Shown piece by piece: positions 43,115-50,848 of a stretch of 64,000 bases of DNA; the first letter of the stretch is position 1; each line of letters begins with the position of its first letter. Source of the stretch: QZLE01 sp033852075 (GTDB taxonomy: Bacteria; Pseudomonadota; Gammaproteobacteria; QZLD01); the NCBI GenBank assembly GCA_033852075.1, contig JAWSVC010000008.1, positions 5,856 through 69,855 on the forward strand, in the 5' to 3' direction. The translations under genes and the position numbers were made by a program. Under the pieces are notes generated by a model that saw only the letters and a program-made list of their open reading frames with translations, did not search any database and had not been told where the DNA came from.

Positions 43115-44584
43115 TCATGCCCATATAGGTATATACCTCATAGCCTTAGTACCAGCATCAGGGTCATATGGTTTGATAACGCTAGCTTTTAAAGATTCTT
43201 TTATAATTCTGCTTACTATAGCGCTATTTTTTGCCTCAATTCCAAACCTTTCCCGCAAACTAGCATTATTCATGTGCTCACGATTAACATAACGCAAACA
43301 GCAATGCAGATAACAGGCTCTAACTCTATCCTCGTTATCCATATTTGAAAAATCTTTATGCCCAAATAAGATAGACCTTGTATGACGATCTGTTACCTCA
43401 AATACTGGCGCTGGTAGCTGATACAGCTCAGTTTGAAAGACAACCTTATCAATTCCTGTCCCTCTCTCTTCACAAATATTGATAAGGCGCATTATTGTTG
43501 CTAACGCTTCATTTCTACTTTGTGGTGGTGAGTCAAGAAAACGTTCAGCATCAACTAAGGGCACTCCGGGATTAGTTATCTCCATTCTATTATCAAATAG
43601 CTCTATCATTGGGCCAGTGCCAGACATCGATAAATCTTGATGGATAATTGCATTTGCCACAAGCTCGCGTATAGCAAGTTCAGGATACATTGGCACCTCT
43701 TTCCGAAATGCCTTCCCAATTTGCTCATTTGAAGGCAATAGAGTTTTTATATAATCTATCAATGCTTCAAAACCTACGGCATACCCCTTATTTCCTACAT
43801 GCTCTCTTATAGTTTCAATACGACTATTTCCCTTATAGAGAATTAGACGCACAGCTTTCCTGCTCAGATGCCGAAAATCTTGTAATTTTTTTGCAAAAAG
43901 AATTGCCGCTAAATTACTTATATTCCATAACCCATTTTCTTTTCTTTCAATCAAACTATGATTCTCAATGGCAGATAGAATCGCATCCCTATCTGCTGGC
44001 AAAGGTAATTGCATAAGATCAAAATAAGCAGGGTAATCAATCAATTTAAGAACTTCCTCAGCAGAGCAATTTTCAGCGGCCATCTGCCTTTCAAAAGGAG
44101 TATTATCAAAAATTCTCCATAATTTGCGCTCTTTTTCCTGATAATCTCTAAGCTTTTTCTTATATGAACCTATGCGTATATACTCATTCCCATCAAATTG
44201 AACCGGTGTATGAGTAGCTGCCTGAATTTCCAATATTACAACGTTTAAATCATCTCCATATTTAAATTCATAAAACTGAAAGTCTATTTTGGGAATCAGT
44301 TTTTGGAGAAGCCAGCTTTCTAACTCTTGCTGCTTATATTTAGCTGATGAAGGCTTAAAGTTAGTACCAATAATTTCATGCGTTTCATTTTCGACACCCC
44401 AAACCATATAAGCAGATTGCTTGCCAGAAATGGCGGCAGAATTAGATAGAGCTGAGATATATTCACCAATTATTGGAACATCGTCATTATTATGCTTAAA
44501 CTCAACCCACTCAGATTCTTTAGGTAAAGCACAAAGTTCCCTTAGTAAACTTTGTAGTTGTTCTGGTGTTTGCTCAACGGGCAT
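43115..44584 (-). CDS. AlbA_2 (Schlafen-type) domain protein with GHKL-like domain
   Basis: A 489-residue protein. The N-terminal AlbA_2 domain (about residues 12-150) shows ESEWVEFKHN, YISALSNSAAISGKQSAYMVWGVE and EYIRIGSYKKKL. The middle part has VPMYPELAIRELVANAIIHQDLSMSGTGPMIELFDNRMEITNPG, the HATPase_c_4/GHKL-like signature with N and DNR-like motifs. The C-terminus looks like a winged helix (NREHMNNASLRERFG...SAIVSRIIKES). Such proteins are called transcriptional regulators or 'ATP-dependent DNA helicase RecG-like' and are frequent in genomic islands; some may act in defence. It is the only gene between the tRNA-derived repeats. Function unproven. Confidence 0.82.
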   Translation of the reverse strand: MPVEQTPEQLQSLLRELCALPKESEWVEFKHNNDDVPIIGEYISALSNSAAISGKQSAYMVWGVENETHEIIGTNFKPSSAKYKQQELESWLLQKLIPKIDFQFYEFKYGDDLNVVILEIQAATHTPVQFDGNEYIRIGSYKKKLRDYQEKERKLWRIFDNTPFERQMAAENCSAEEVLKLIDYPAYFDLMQLPLPADRDAILSAIENHSLIERKENGLWNISNLAAILFAKKLQDFRHLSRKAVRLILYKGNSRIETIREHVGNKGYAVGFEALIDYIKTLLPSNEQIGKAFRKEVPMYPELAIRELVANAIIHQDLSMSGTGPMIELFDNRMEITNPGVPLVDAERFLDSPPQSRNEALATIMRLINICEERGTGIDKVVFQTELYQLPAPVFEVTDRHTRSILFGHKDFSNMDNEDRVRACYLHCCLRYVNREHMNNASLRERFGIEAKNSAIVSRIIKESLKASVIKPYDPDAGTKAMRYIPIWA

Positions 44585-44838
44585 TATGATATTCCTGAAA
44601 AATTCTTTGGCGTCATATTAAGAAAAGATTTCCTATCCTTAGTTTCAAATATTTTGGCACTTTGATATTTGAATTAAAAGTATAATTCTACACACTTTTA
44701 TGAATGCTTCATATCTAGTTAGGCATTCATACTTTATTACTTGACAGTTTCCTCAAATAACATTAATTTTATCCTCGGATTTTGAGAATAAACCCTAATA
44801 ATCGTTGATATAAAAGCATTTTAAGGTCAAAAGATACG
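44585..44838. other. AT-rich right flank of the tRNA island
   Basis: No coding region seen. It holds the promoter region of the AlbA_2 gene (minus strand), which I cannot define precisely, and ends at the degenerate tRNA repeat. Confidence 0.4.
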
Positions 44839-44888
44839 GCATTCATAATACTGGAGTCGTAGGTTCAAGTCCCGCCATAGCCACCATT
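44839..44888 (+). repeat. right attachment-like repeat, degenerate tRNA-Met 3' half
   Basis: Direct repeat of 42785-42834 with four substitutions, three of them in tRNA stems (anticodon-stem G to A, two in the variable/T-arm region, one acceptor base). There is no 5' half upstream, so it cannot be a working tRNA. Confidence 0.7.
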
Positions 44889-44916
44889 CTAACCAATCAA
44901 ATCAACCACTACCGTG

Positions 44917-46170
44917 TTAAATTAAGTTTTCGATTTTTATAAACTTCTCTGAAACAGCTTTTTTATAGTCGGATAAAAGGGTATTAACTATCTGATCGTG
45001 ATTTGGCATATTTTTTCCTTCTTTTACAAAAGCCACCATATCCCGACCATTTTCTTTTGAAAAATATAAACCATGATCACACAGGGTTAAAGATCTTTCA
45101 AAATCAAGAGCAGCTGGCTGCTCCTGAAAAAACGGGAACATCACCACTCCAAGAGATATTGTTTTTTTAAGAGTTTTATTACCGGCGATTTGAAAAGGAT
45201 AATCCTTCACTCTTTGTCTTAAATCTTTTGCAAATTTCAATGTAAAACCTTCTGTTGTATTAGAGAGTATTATTAAAAATTCCTCTCCGCCCCAACGGAT
45301 ACAAATATCACTATTTCGCTTAAATGATTCCTGGAAAATTTCTGAAAGTTGCTCTAGCACCATATCGCCAGATTCATGACCATATTCATCATTCACTATT
45401 TTAAAATGATCCATATCTACCAAAATTATTCCAATTTTTTTAGCTTCTGATTTTCCTCTTCTCTGATTTCCATTTATTATGTGAAAATGCTCTTTTGCAA
45501 GATTATTTGCATTACTATAAAAACTAATATCTAAATATCTTCTGTTATAAAGACCGGTTAAAGGGTCTGTTACACTAATTTTTGCTAATTCATCATTCTT
45601 GTCTGCCAAGTCTTTATTCATGTACTCAATTATATCTATGTACTGCCCACGGCTCTGCTCAAAAATACCTGTAATTATCATAACGGCTATGTATGTGGCA
45701 ACATTCACTATCGCTAGATTTATCGAGTAAATATCTCTCATAAACATCATCAAAGAAAAATTCAGAACTATCATTAGTAACGATAGGAAAATCGAATACT
45801 TTAAAGAAAAAGTAAAAAACGAAAATCCAATAAAAGTATATGCCCATAGAAAGCCTGCAAAATTACCAGGCTTTCCAACAAATGTCAGAAATAAAAACAT
45901 TGCAATAATGATAATTGCAGCAATTGTTTTGATCTTATTGAACATTCCAAATTTTCTGTAAATGCAATGCAGGCTAAAAAACACAAGGAAAAATGCACAG
46001 TCTATTAAGGCAAAATCCTGTTTGCCTGGAATAAACATATTTATAATAGAAAAAACAAACAGATAAAGAAGCAGAAAGAAAATATAAACATTAAAAGTAT
46101 ATTTTTGATTTTTTGCCTTTACACCATCATTCTGACCAACCCCTATATTAAGGAATTTTTTCAGATTCAT
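44917..46170 (-). CDS. membrane-anchored diguanylate cyclase (GGDEF)
   Basis: A 417-residue protein with six predicted membrane segments in the first 190 residues, then a GGDEF domain that makes the second messenger c-di-GMP from GTP. Domain marks are VTDPLTGLYNRRYLD, ILVDMDHFKIVNDEYGHESGDMVLEQL, the active site RWGGEEFLIIL and TISLGVVMFP. The feedback I-site RNSD lies five residues before GGEEF, so product inhibition is likely. The start at 46170 has GGGAG six bases upstream; an ATG two codons earlier touches that site directly and is less likely. c-di-GMP may influence the pili encoded further along, which is inference. Confidence 0.92.
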   Translation of the reverse strand: MNLKKFLNIGVGQNDGVKAKNQKYTFNVYIFFLLLYLFVFSIINMFIPGKQDFALIDCAFFLVFFSLHCIYRKFGMFNKIKTIAAIIIIAMFLFLTFVGKPGNFAGFLWAYTFIGFSFFTFSLKYSIFLSLLMIVLNFSLMMFMRDIYSINLAIVNVATYIAVMIITGIFEQSRGQYIDIIEYMNKDLADKNDELAKISVTDPLTGLYNRRYLDISFYSNANNLAKEHFHIINGNQRRGKSEAKKIGIILVDMDHFKIVNDEYGHESGDMVLEQLSEIFQESFKRNSDICIRWGGEEFLIILSNTTEGFTLKFAKDLRQRVKDYPFQIAGNKTLKKTISLGVVMFPFFQEQPAALDFERSLTLCDHGLYFSKENGRDMVAFVKEGKNMPNHDQIVNTLLSDYKKAVSEKFIKIENLI

Positions 46171-46473
46171 TCCCATCTCCCAATAAAACTCAACTAAATC
46201 AATACATTTTCGTTTTTAGTCATAATATCACGCCCCGAATACTGTTTCAGCGATCGACTTACCATTAATTATGAACACCGCTAAATGCGCTAGTAATAAC
46301 TAACAAGCGAAACAGATAAATTTCCTTTAAATAAAAAATACTGAATAAAACAATATATAGTACTTTTTCCAAAAAATTAGAAGCCATATCCATAGATATT
46401 GCGATTTATATTCAAAAAAACTAAACTAGTGATAGTTAAGCTAATTTAAGCAATGCACACGGAGGTAGCAAAT
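46171..46473. other. AT-rich divergent promoter region
   Basis: No gene. It must contain promoters for the diguanylate cyclase (minus) and the J-domain gene (plus). I see only AT-rich sequence and no reliable boxes. Confidence 0.4.
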
Positions 46474-46692
46474 ATGACAACAGACAATGCCTTTGAAATA
46501 TTGGGTCTCTCTCCAACTGCATCCCACTACCAAATCAAAACTGCCTACCGCCGTGCAATCAGTCGCTTTCACCCTGATCGTTTAATTAGTAGAGGCGCCG
46601 GGGAAAATGAGTTAAAATACGCGACCTTAAAGACTCAAAGTATTAAAGCAGCGTATGATAAAATTCGCATAGAAAAAGGTATCTTGCGCTAG
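46474..46692 (+). CDS. minimal J-domain protein
   Basis: A 72-residue protein that is just a J domain: FEILGLSPTASHYQIKTAYRRAISRFHPDRLISRG with the HPD tripeptide, then a helix LKTQSIKAAYDKIRIEK. It resembles the C-terminal J domain of DjlA but without the membrane anchor or TerB-like domain. It would stimulate DnaK ATPase; the client is unknown. The ATG at 46474 is preceded by GGAGG eight bases away; a possible start 21 bases upstream lacks a site. Stands alone. Confidence 0.85.
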   Translation: MTTDNAFEILGLSPTASHYQIKTAYRRAISRFHPDRLISRGAGENELKYATLKTQSIKAAYDKIRIEKGILR

Positions 46693-46735
46693 TTTTTCTG
46701 CTTGATGTCAGAAGATTTAGAATATGATTGATTTT

Positions 46736-46836
46736 TTCAAGATCCCTAAGCCTCTCGACTACGCTCGAGATAAACCAAGGTCTAAGGGTCGAAAATCAGC
46801 AAGATACCGAAGACTTCGGCTACGCTCAGTCATCTT
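46736..46836. repeat. TTCGACTACGCTCAG-family repeat cluster
   Basis: CAAGATCCCTAAGCC-TCTCGACTACGCTCGAGATAAACC and further along CTTCGGCTACGCTCAGTCATCTTG. These match blocks of the elements at 19063-19126 and 53401-53498 with scattered changes. Confidence 0.6.
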
Positions 46837-46869
46837 GTTTATTTCCAACCTGAACCCTAAAGGTTAAAT

Positions 46870-47544
46870 ATGCTCGACTTTAAAATTGCCCCATCTATTC
46901 TTTCTGCAGACTTTGCTCGCTTGGGCGAAGAGGTTGAAAACGTTCTAACTGCTGGCGCAGACATCGTTCACTTTGATGTAATGGATAACCACTACGTACC
47001 TAATCTGACCATTGGTCCAATGGTATGCAAGGCCCTAAGAGACTATGGTATTAAGGCTGATATCGATGTACACCTAATGGTTAAACCCGTAGATCGCATT
47101 GTTCCTGATTTTGCTGAAGCTGGTGCTGATTGGATAACCTTCCACCCTGAAGGATCAGAACATATTGATAGAACCCTGCAGTTAATCAAAGAGTGCGGAT
47201 GCAAATCAGGACTGGTATTTAATCCTGCAACACCTTTAGATTGTCTTAAATACGTTATCGATAAAGTTGATATGGTATTACTAATGTCAGTTAACCCTGG
47301 TTATGGTGGTCAGAAGTTTATTCCAGGAACTCTCGATAAGTTACGCGAAGTGCGTAAAATCATTGATGCCAGCGGTTATGAGATCAGACTAGAGATCGAT
47401 GGTGGTGTAAAAGTAGACAATATTCGCGAGATTGCAGAGGCTGGCGCTGATACATTTGTAGCTGGATCTGCTATCTTCAGTCAGCCTGATTATAAAAAAG
47501 TTATCGATGATATGCGTAACGAGCTTGCATTGGCTCGCAATTAA
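46870..47544 (+). CDS. rpe: ribulose-phosphate 3-epimerase
   Basis: Interconverts ribulose-5-phosphate and xylulose-5-phosphate, the substrate of the tkt product. The 224 residues fit. It starts IAPSILSADFARLGEEV; then come the metal-binding HFDVMDNHYVPNLTIGP, DVHLMVKPVD, VLLMSVNPGYGGQKFIP and EIDGGVKVDN. Gammaproteobacteria often have gph (phosphoglycolate phosphatase) between rpe and trpE; it is absent here. Confidence 0.96.
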   Translation: MLDFKIAPSILSADFARLGEEVENVLTAGADIVHFDVMDNHYVPNLTIGPMVCKALRDYGIKADIDVHLMVKPVDRIVPDFAEAGADWITFHPEGSEHIDRTLQLIKECGCKSGLVFNPATPLDCLKYVIDKVDMVLLMSVNPGYGGQKFIPGTLDKLREVRKIIDASGYEIRLEIDGGVKVDNIREIAEAGADTFVAGSAIFSQPDYKKVIDDMRNELALARN

Positions 47545-47580
47545 TAATATAAAATATATATATCACTTAGGTTTATATAG

Positions 47581-47658
47581 ATGTCTTTTTACAAGAATAA
47601 AATACACACCATCGGCATGAATTCGGTGGGATTAATGAGCTCAGAACGATGGCGCTAA
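47581..47658 (+). CDS. possible leader peptide upstream of trpE (small ORF)
   Basis: Twenty-five codons from ATG to TAA, product MSFYKNKIHTIGMNSVGLMS plus SERWR, with TTAGG at Shine-Dalgarno distance. A single Trp codon is second to last. CCATCG (near 47610) and CGATGG (near 47647) could pair across it. The position between rpe and trpE invites the idea of attenuation, but one Trp is few and I see no clear terminator stem after it. Tentative. Confidence 0.3.
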   Translation: MSFYKNKIHTIGMNSVGLMSSERWR

Positions 47659-47710
47659 TTCACCATTGTTATGACTAGTTATTAATCTCACAAAATTTAA
47701 TGGTGAAAAA

Positions 47711-49207
47711 ATGGATAAAAAGACCTTTGAACAATTAGCCGCTCAAGGCTACAGCAAGATTCCTTTGGTTCGCGAGATTATCGCTGACCTTGACACTCCT
47801 TTAACCGTTTATCTTAAGCTTGCCGATAGCAAGCCATATACTTATTTATTTGAATCAGTTCATGGTGGTGAAAAATGGGGGCGTTACTCCATTATTGGCC
47901 TGCCGTGCAAAGAGCTTATTCGTGTAAAAGGTTACACCGTTACTACGGAAAATGATGGAAAGATTGTTAATCAGCAAGAGGTTAAAGACCCGCTCAAGTT
48001 TGTAGAACAGTTCCAGGCTCAATACGCAGTACCTGAACAAACCGATATTAAAGACATTCCCAGATTTACCGGCGGACTTGTTGGTTATTTTGGTTATGAC
48101 ATCGTACGTTATGTAGAGCCACGCTTAGGGCCTTGCCCAAACCCAGATCCGCTTCAAGTACCGGAAATTCTTTTAATGGTCTCGGACGAGGTGATCGTCT
48201 TCGATAATCTAGCTGGCAAGATCTACATTGTGGTTCATGCTGACGCAAAAAAAACAGGGGCATACGAATCGGCAAACGAACGTCTGCAACAGATAGTAAC
48301 TGAACTACGCGAAACCAGCTGCCGTTATCCGGAAAAGGCCGAGAAAAACACAGTCAACGAAGCCGACTTTGTCTCAGGCTTTACCGAAGAAGGGTTTAAA
48401 GACGCTGTTAATAAGATCAAGCAATACATTATTGATGGTGACTGCATGCAGGTAGTACCTTCGCAACGTATGACTATTCCGTTCGAATCATCACCATTGG
48501 ATCTGTATCGAGCCCTGCGTTGCACCAACCCATCTCCTTATATGTTTCTGCTCAATCTGGACACATTCCACATCGTTGGTTCATCACCTGAGATCTTGGT
48601 TCGCGAAGAGGACGGCATTATCACCGTACGCCCAATCGCTGGCACCAGAAAACGTGGCGTAGATGAAGCTCATGATATTGAACTGGAAAAAGACCTGTTG
48701 GCAGACCCTAAAGAAATCGCTGAACACCTAATGCTTATCGACTTGGGTCGCAATGATATCGGCCGAGTTGCTCAAACCGGAAGCGTAAAGGTAACCGAAC
48801 AGATGGTTATTGAGCGTTACTCACACGTAATGCACATTGTTTCCAATGTTTGCGGCAAGATCAAAGAAGATATGAGCCCGATCGACGTACTTAAGGCCAC
48901 ATTCCCGGCAGGAACTCTGTCTGGCGCACCTAAGATTCGCGCAATGGAGATAATAGATGAGGTGGAACCAGTCAAGCGCGGGGTTTACGGCGGAGCAGTC
49001 GGTTATATCTCTTACAGCGGCAATATGGATACCGCCATCGCAATCAGGACTGCCGTCATTAAAGACAACAAGCTACATATTCAGGCCGGAGCAGGCATAG
49101 TTGCCGATTCAGTACCACAACTGGAATGGGATGAAACCATGAACAAAGGACGCTCGATGTTTCGCGCTGTCGCCATGGTTGAACAAGGCTTTGAAGTCCT
49201 GAAATAG
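47711..49207 (+). CDS. trpE: anthranilate synthase component I
   Basis: Forms anthranilate from chorismate using ammonia passed from TrpG; first committed step to tryptophan. The 498 residues carry the N-terminal feedback region with LLESVHGGE-like LFESVHGGEKWGRYSIIG, and the chorismate-binding core: DCMQVVPSQR, NPSPYMFLL, IRPIAGTRKRG-like VRPIAGTRKRGVD, DLGRNDIGRVAQ, and GTLSGAPKIRAMEIIDE. The ESxxxG-type motif implies tryptophan feedback. trpG starts 15 bases on; trpD and trpC do not follow. Confidence 0.96.
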   Translation: MDKKTFEQLAAQGYSKIPLVREIIADLDTPLTVYLKLADSKPYTYLFESVHGGEKWGRYSIIGLPCKELIRVKGYTVTTENDGKIVNQQEVKDPLKFVEQFQAQYAVPEQTDIKDIPRFTGGLVGYFGYDIVRYVEPRLGPCPNPDPLQVPEILLMVSDEVIVFDNLAGKIYIVVHADAKKTGAYESANERLQQIVTELRETSCRYPEKAEKNTVNEADFVSGFTEEGFKDAVNKIKQYIIDGDCMQVVPSQRMTIPFESSPLDLYRALRCTNPSPYMFLLNLDTFHIVGSSPEILVREEDGIITVRPIAGTRKRGVDEAHDIELEKDLLADPKEIAEHLMLIDLGRNDIGRVAQTGSVKVTEQMVIERYSHVMHIVSNVCGKIKEDMSPIDVLKATFPAGTLSGAPKIRAMEIIDEVEPVKRGVYGGAVGYISYSGNMDTAIAIRTAVIKDNKLHIQAGAGIVADSVPQLEWDETMNKGRSMFRAVAMVEQGFEVLK

Positions 49208-49222
49208 GAAAGGAGAAAACAT

Positions 49223-49801
49223 ATGCTATTAATGATTGATAACTACGACTCCTTTACCTTTAATCTGGTGCAATATCTTTGCGAACTAGGTGCGGAAGTA
49301 GAGGTACACCGCAACGACCAGATCACTATTGAACAGATCAAAGAGCTAAATCCAGAGAAGATTGTGCTTTCCCCAGGCCCCTGCACACCCAATGAGGCAG
49401 GCATATCGCTCGAAGTTGTACATGAGTTTGGTGGCAAGCTACCAATCCTTGGCGTCTGCTTAGGCCATCAAACCATCGGCCAAGCCTTTGGTGGTGATAT
49501 CGTCCATGCCAGCCAAGTGATGCATGGCAAAACATCCGATATCTACCATAAGGATATTGGGGTATTTAAGGGGCTACCAAACCCAATGTCAGCTACCAGA
49601 TACCACTCTCTGGTAATCGATAAAAACACCATACCGGATTGTTTCGAGATCACCTCCTGGACGCTAACTGAGAATGGTGAGATGGATGAAATCATGGGCG
49701 TACGCCATAAGGAATTGGATATTGAAGGAGTACAGTTCCATCCTGAATCTATCCTAACTCCTGATGGGCATGATCTGTTGAATAACTTTCTGAAGCGCTA
49801 G
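49223..49801 (+). CDS. trpG: anthranilate synthase component II (glutamine amidotransferase)
   Basis: Class I glutamine amidotransferase that supplies ammonia to TrpE. The 192 residues include MIDNYDSFTFNLVQYLCELG, the oxyanion region SPGPCTPNEAG, the nucleophile cysteine in LGVCLGHQTIGQAFGG and the catalytic His/Glu in EGVQFHPES. AAAGGAG precedes the ATG. It may also serve p-aminobenzoate synthesis as PabA does. The usual trpD-trpC continuation is replaced by repeats and a toxin-antitoxin pair. Confidence 0.95.
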   Translation: MLLMIDNYDSFTFNLVQYLCELGAEVEVHRNDQITIEQIKELNPEKIVLSPGPCTPNEAGISLEVVHEFGGKLPILGVCLGHQTIGQAFGGDIVHASQVMHGKTSDIYHKDIGVFKGLPNPMSATRYHSLVIDKNTIPDCFEITSWTLTENGEMDEIMGVRHKELDIEGVQFHPESILTPDGHDLLNNFLKR

Positions 49802-49832
49802 TAATTGTAAATGCCGTCATCCCGGACTTGAT

Positions 49833-49918
49833 CCACTGCTGTCTGGGGAAAGTAATTTAATAGAATCAANNACGCTCAGGATAAACCAAGGCCAAATTCT
49901 CATTGATTCTATTAAATT
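49833..49918. repeat. composite inverted repeat interrupted by a 2-base assembly gap
   Basis: AATTTAATAGAATCAA at 49854-49869 and TTGATTCTATTAAATT at 49903-49918 are exact reverse complements over 16 bases. They are preceded by CCACTGCTGTCTGGGGAAAG, and the centre carries ACGCTCAGGATAAACCAAG. The same composite occurs at 53401-53510. Bases 49870-49871 are N, so the loop sequence is unknown or collapsed. Confidence 0.7.
49870..49871. other. assembly gap (2 N)
   Basis: Two ambiguous bases inside a dispersed repeat, a likely scaffold join. The true distance between trpG and the toxin gene is therefore uncertain. Confidence 0.9.
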
Positions 49919-50060
49919 TTTCTTGACCCTTTTCCTCGCTCCCAAACTCCGGTTTGGGAGTGTTAGCCTTGTTTAGTAGTCATATACATTCCCAACGAGG
50001 ATGTTGTGAACAAGAAAAAGGGTAAGCTTTTTTGGAACGCCGGCGCTCCATACAAAGCCT

Positions 50061-50399
50061 TTATTCAAACAATGCCGCCACGCGCGCCAAAGCATCATCC
50101 ACAATATAATCTGGAGCAGTCTCAATTTTCTTAGCTTTTCTTGCCACCAAATCCAGCGTTCTAATTGCATTTACCATCACAACACCCTGGGTATCCATTC
50201 CGCTTCCAGTAAGTGACACACAAAACCCCTGAAAACGCGCAAAATCGCCACCCTGTGTAATTGGCGCAACGGCTGCTAACCCAAGACGATTAAATTTTGC
50301 CTCTGTTAACACCAAACACGGACGGTAATTACCCTGCGTTTCCCGCCCCTCAGTTGGATTCAGACAAACCCGTACCACATCCCCACGATTTACTCTCAT
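50061..50399 (-). CDS. chpB: MazF/ChpB-type mRNA interferase toxin
   Basis: A 112-residue PemK/MazF-family endoribonuclease. It opens RGDVVRVCLNPTEGRETQGNYRPCLVL, then APITQGGDFARFQGFCVSL and GVVMVNAIRTLDLVARKAKKI, closest in my recollection to E. coli ChpB. Such toxins cleave mRNA when the antitoxin is degraded. Its ATG overlaps the antitoxin stop by four bases (ATGA), the standard antitoxin-first coupling. Confidence 0.92.
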   Translation of the reverse strand: MRVNRGDVVRVCLNPTEGRETQGNYRPCLVLTEAKFNRLGLAAVAPITQGGDFARFQGFCVSLTGSGMDTQGVVMVNAIRTLDLVARKAKKIETAPDYIVDDALARVAALFE

Positions 50400-50647
50400 A
50401 ATAATTCATTTCCAACAGGTTGAGACATATCCCAATCTTCCAATTCTTTAGGCGCTGGTGCACTTTGGTCACACTGAGCCAGCAATTCATCAAGAGTATA
50501 TCTAGGCTTAGCAGCAGTTATCTTGATACAACCTGGAGATTCTTGTATTTCAACCTCGTCTCCAAGCTTGATTCCAGCAACCTGCAAGGCATTAGCGGCA
50601 ATAATTACACCCGCGCTATTCCCAATTTTTCTGACTGCTGTTTTCAT
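50396..50647 (-). CDS. chpS: ChpS/MazE-type antitoxin (AbrB/SpoVT DNA-binding)
   Basis: An 83-residue antitoxin: an N-terminal swapped-hairpin AbrB-type DNA-binding part (VRKIGNSAGVIIAANALQVAGIKLGDEVEI) and a C-terminal tail (RYTLDELLAQCDQ...PVGNELL) that should wrap the toxin. AGAGGTGA precedes the ATG. Its promoter region holds an inverted repeat overlapping a consensus -10 box, the pattern expected for autoregulation. Confidence 0.92.
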   Translation of the reverse strand: MKTAVRKIGNSAGVIIAANALQVAGIKLGDEVEIQESPGCIKITAAKPRYTLDELLAQCDQSAPAPKELEDWDMSQPVGNELL

Positions 50648-50687
50648 AGTTGGTCACCTCTTACTTTACACCATCATCTACAACATA

Positions 50688-50731
50688 CTTAGGTTATAAC
50701 TTAATTATAACTAAGCAAGCAGATTTAACAA
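50688..50731 (-). promoter_or_regulatory. promoter and operator of the chpS-chpB operon
   Basis: On the minus strand, TTGTTA (50726-50731) and TATAAT (50704-50709) are 16 bases apart. The -10 sits inside the inverted repeat CTTAG-G-TTATAA / TTATAACTAAG at 50688-50715 (11 pairs with one bulged base), a likely binding site for the antitoxin complex. Confidence 0.65.
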
Positions 50732-50848
50732 AGGAAAAGTGTCACATTAAGCTTTCTTTCTGTTAAAATAGCGCGCTTATTGCAACCAGCAATACCCCAA
50801 ATAAAACAAGTAGCTATCTCTAATCGTAACACTACGGAGAATCACAGA

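Larger units (their letters stand above)
42833..44838. mobile_element. putative 2-kb island integrated at tRNA-Met
   Basis: The segment between the intact tRNA-Met and a degenerate copy of its 3' half. It holds one gene (an AlbA_2/Schlafen-type protein, minus strand) and AT-rich flanks. I find no integrase, so it is either a decayed island, a satellite moved by another element's integrase, or a remnant left after deletion. The four mismatches in the right copy suggest an old insertion. Confidence 0.55.

Noticed and set aside
44839..44888. A second tRNA-Met gene
   Set aside because: Only the 3' half is present, with stem-breaking changes; no acceptor 5' strand or D arm.
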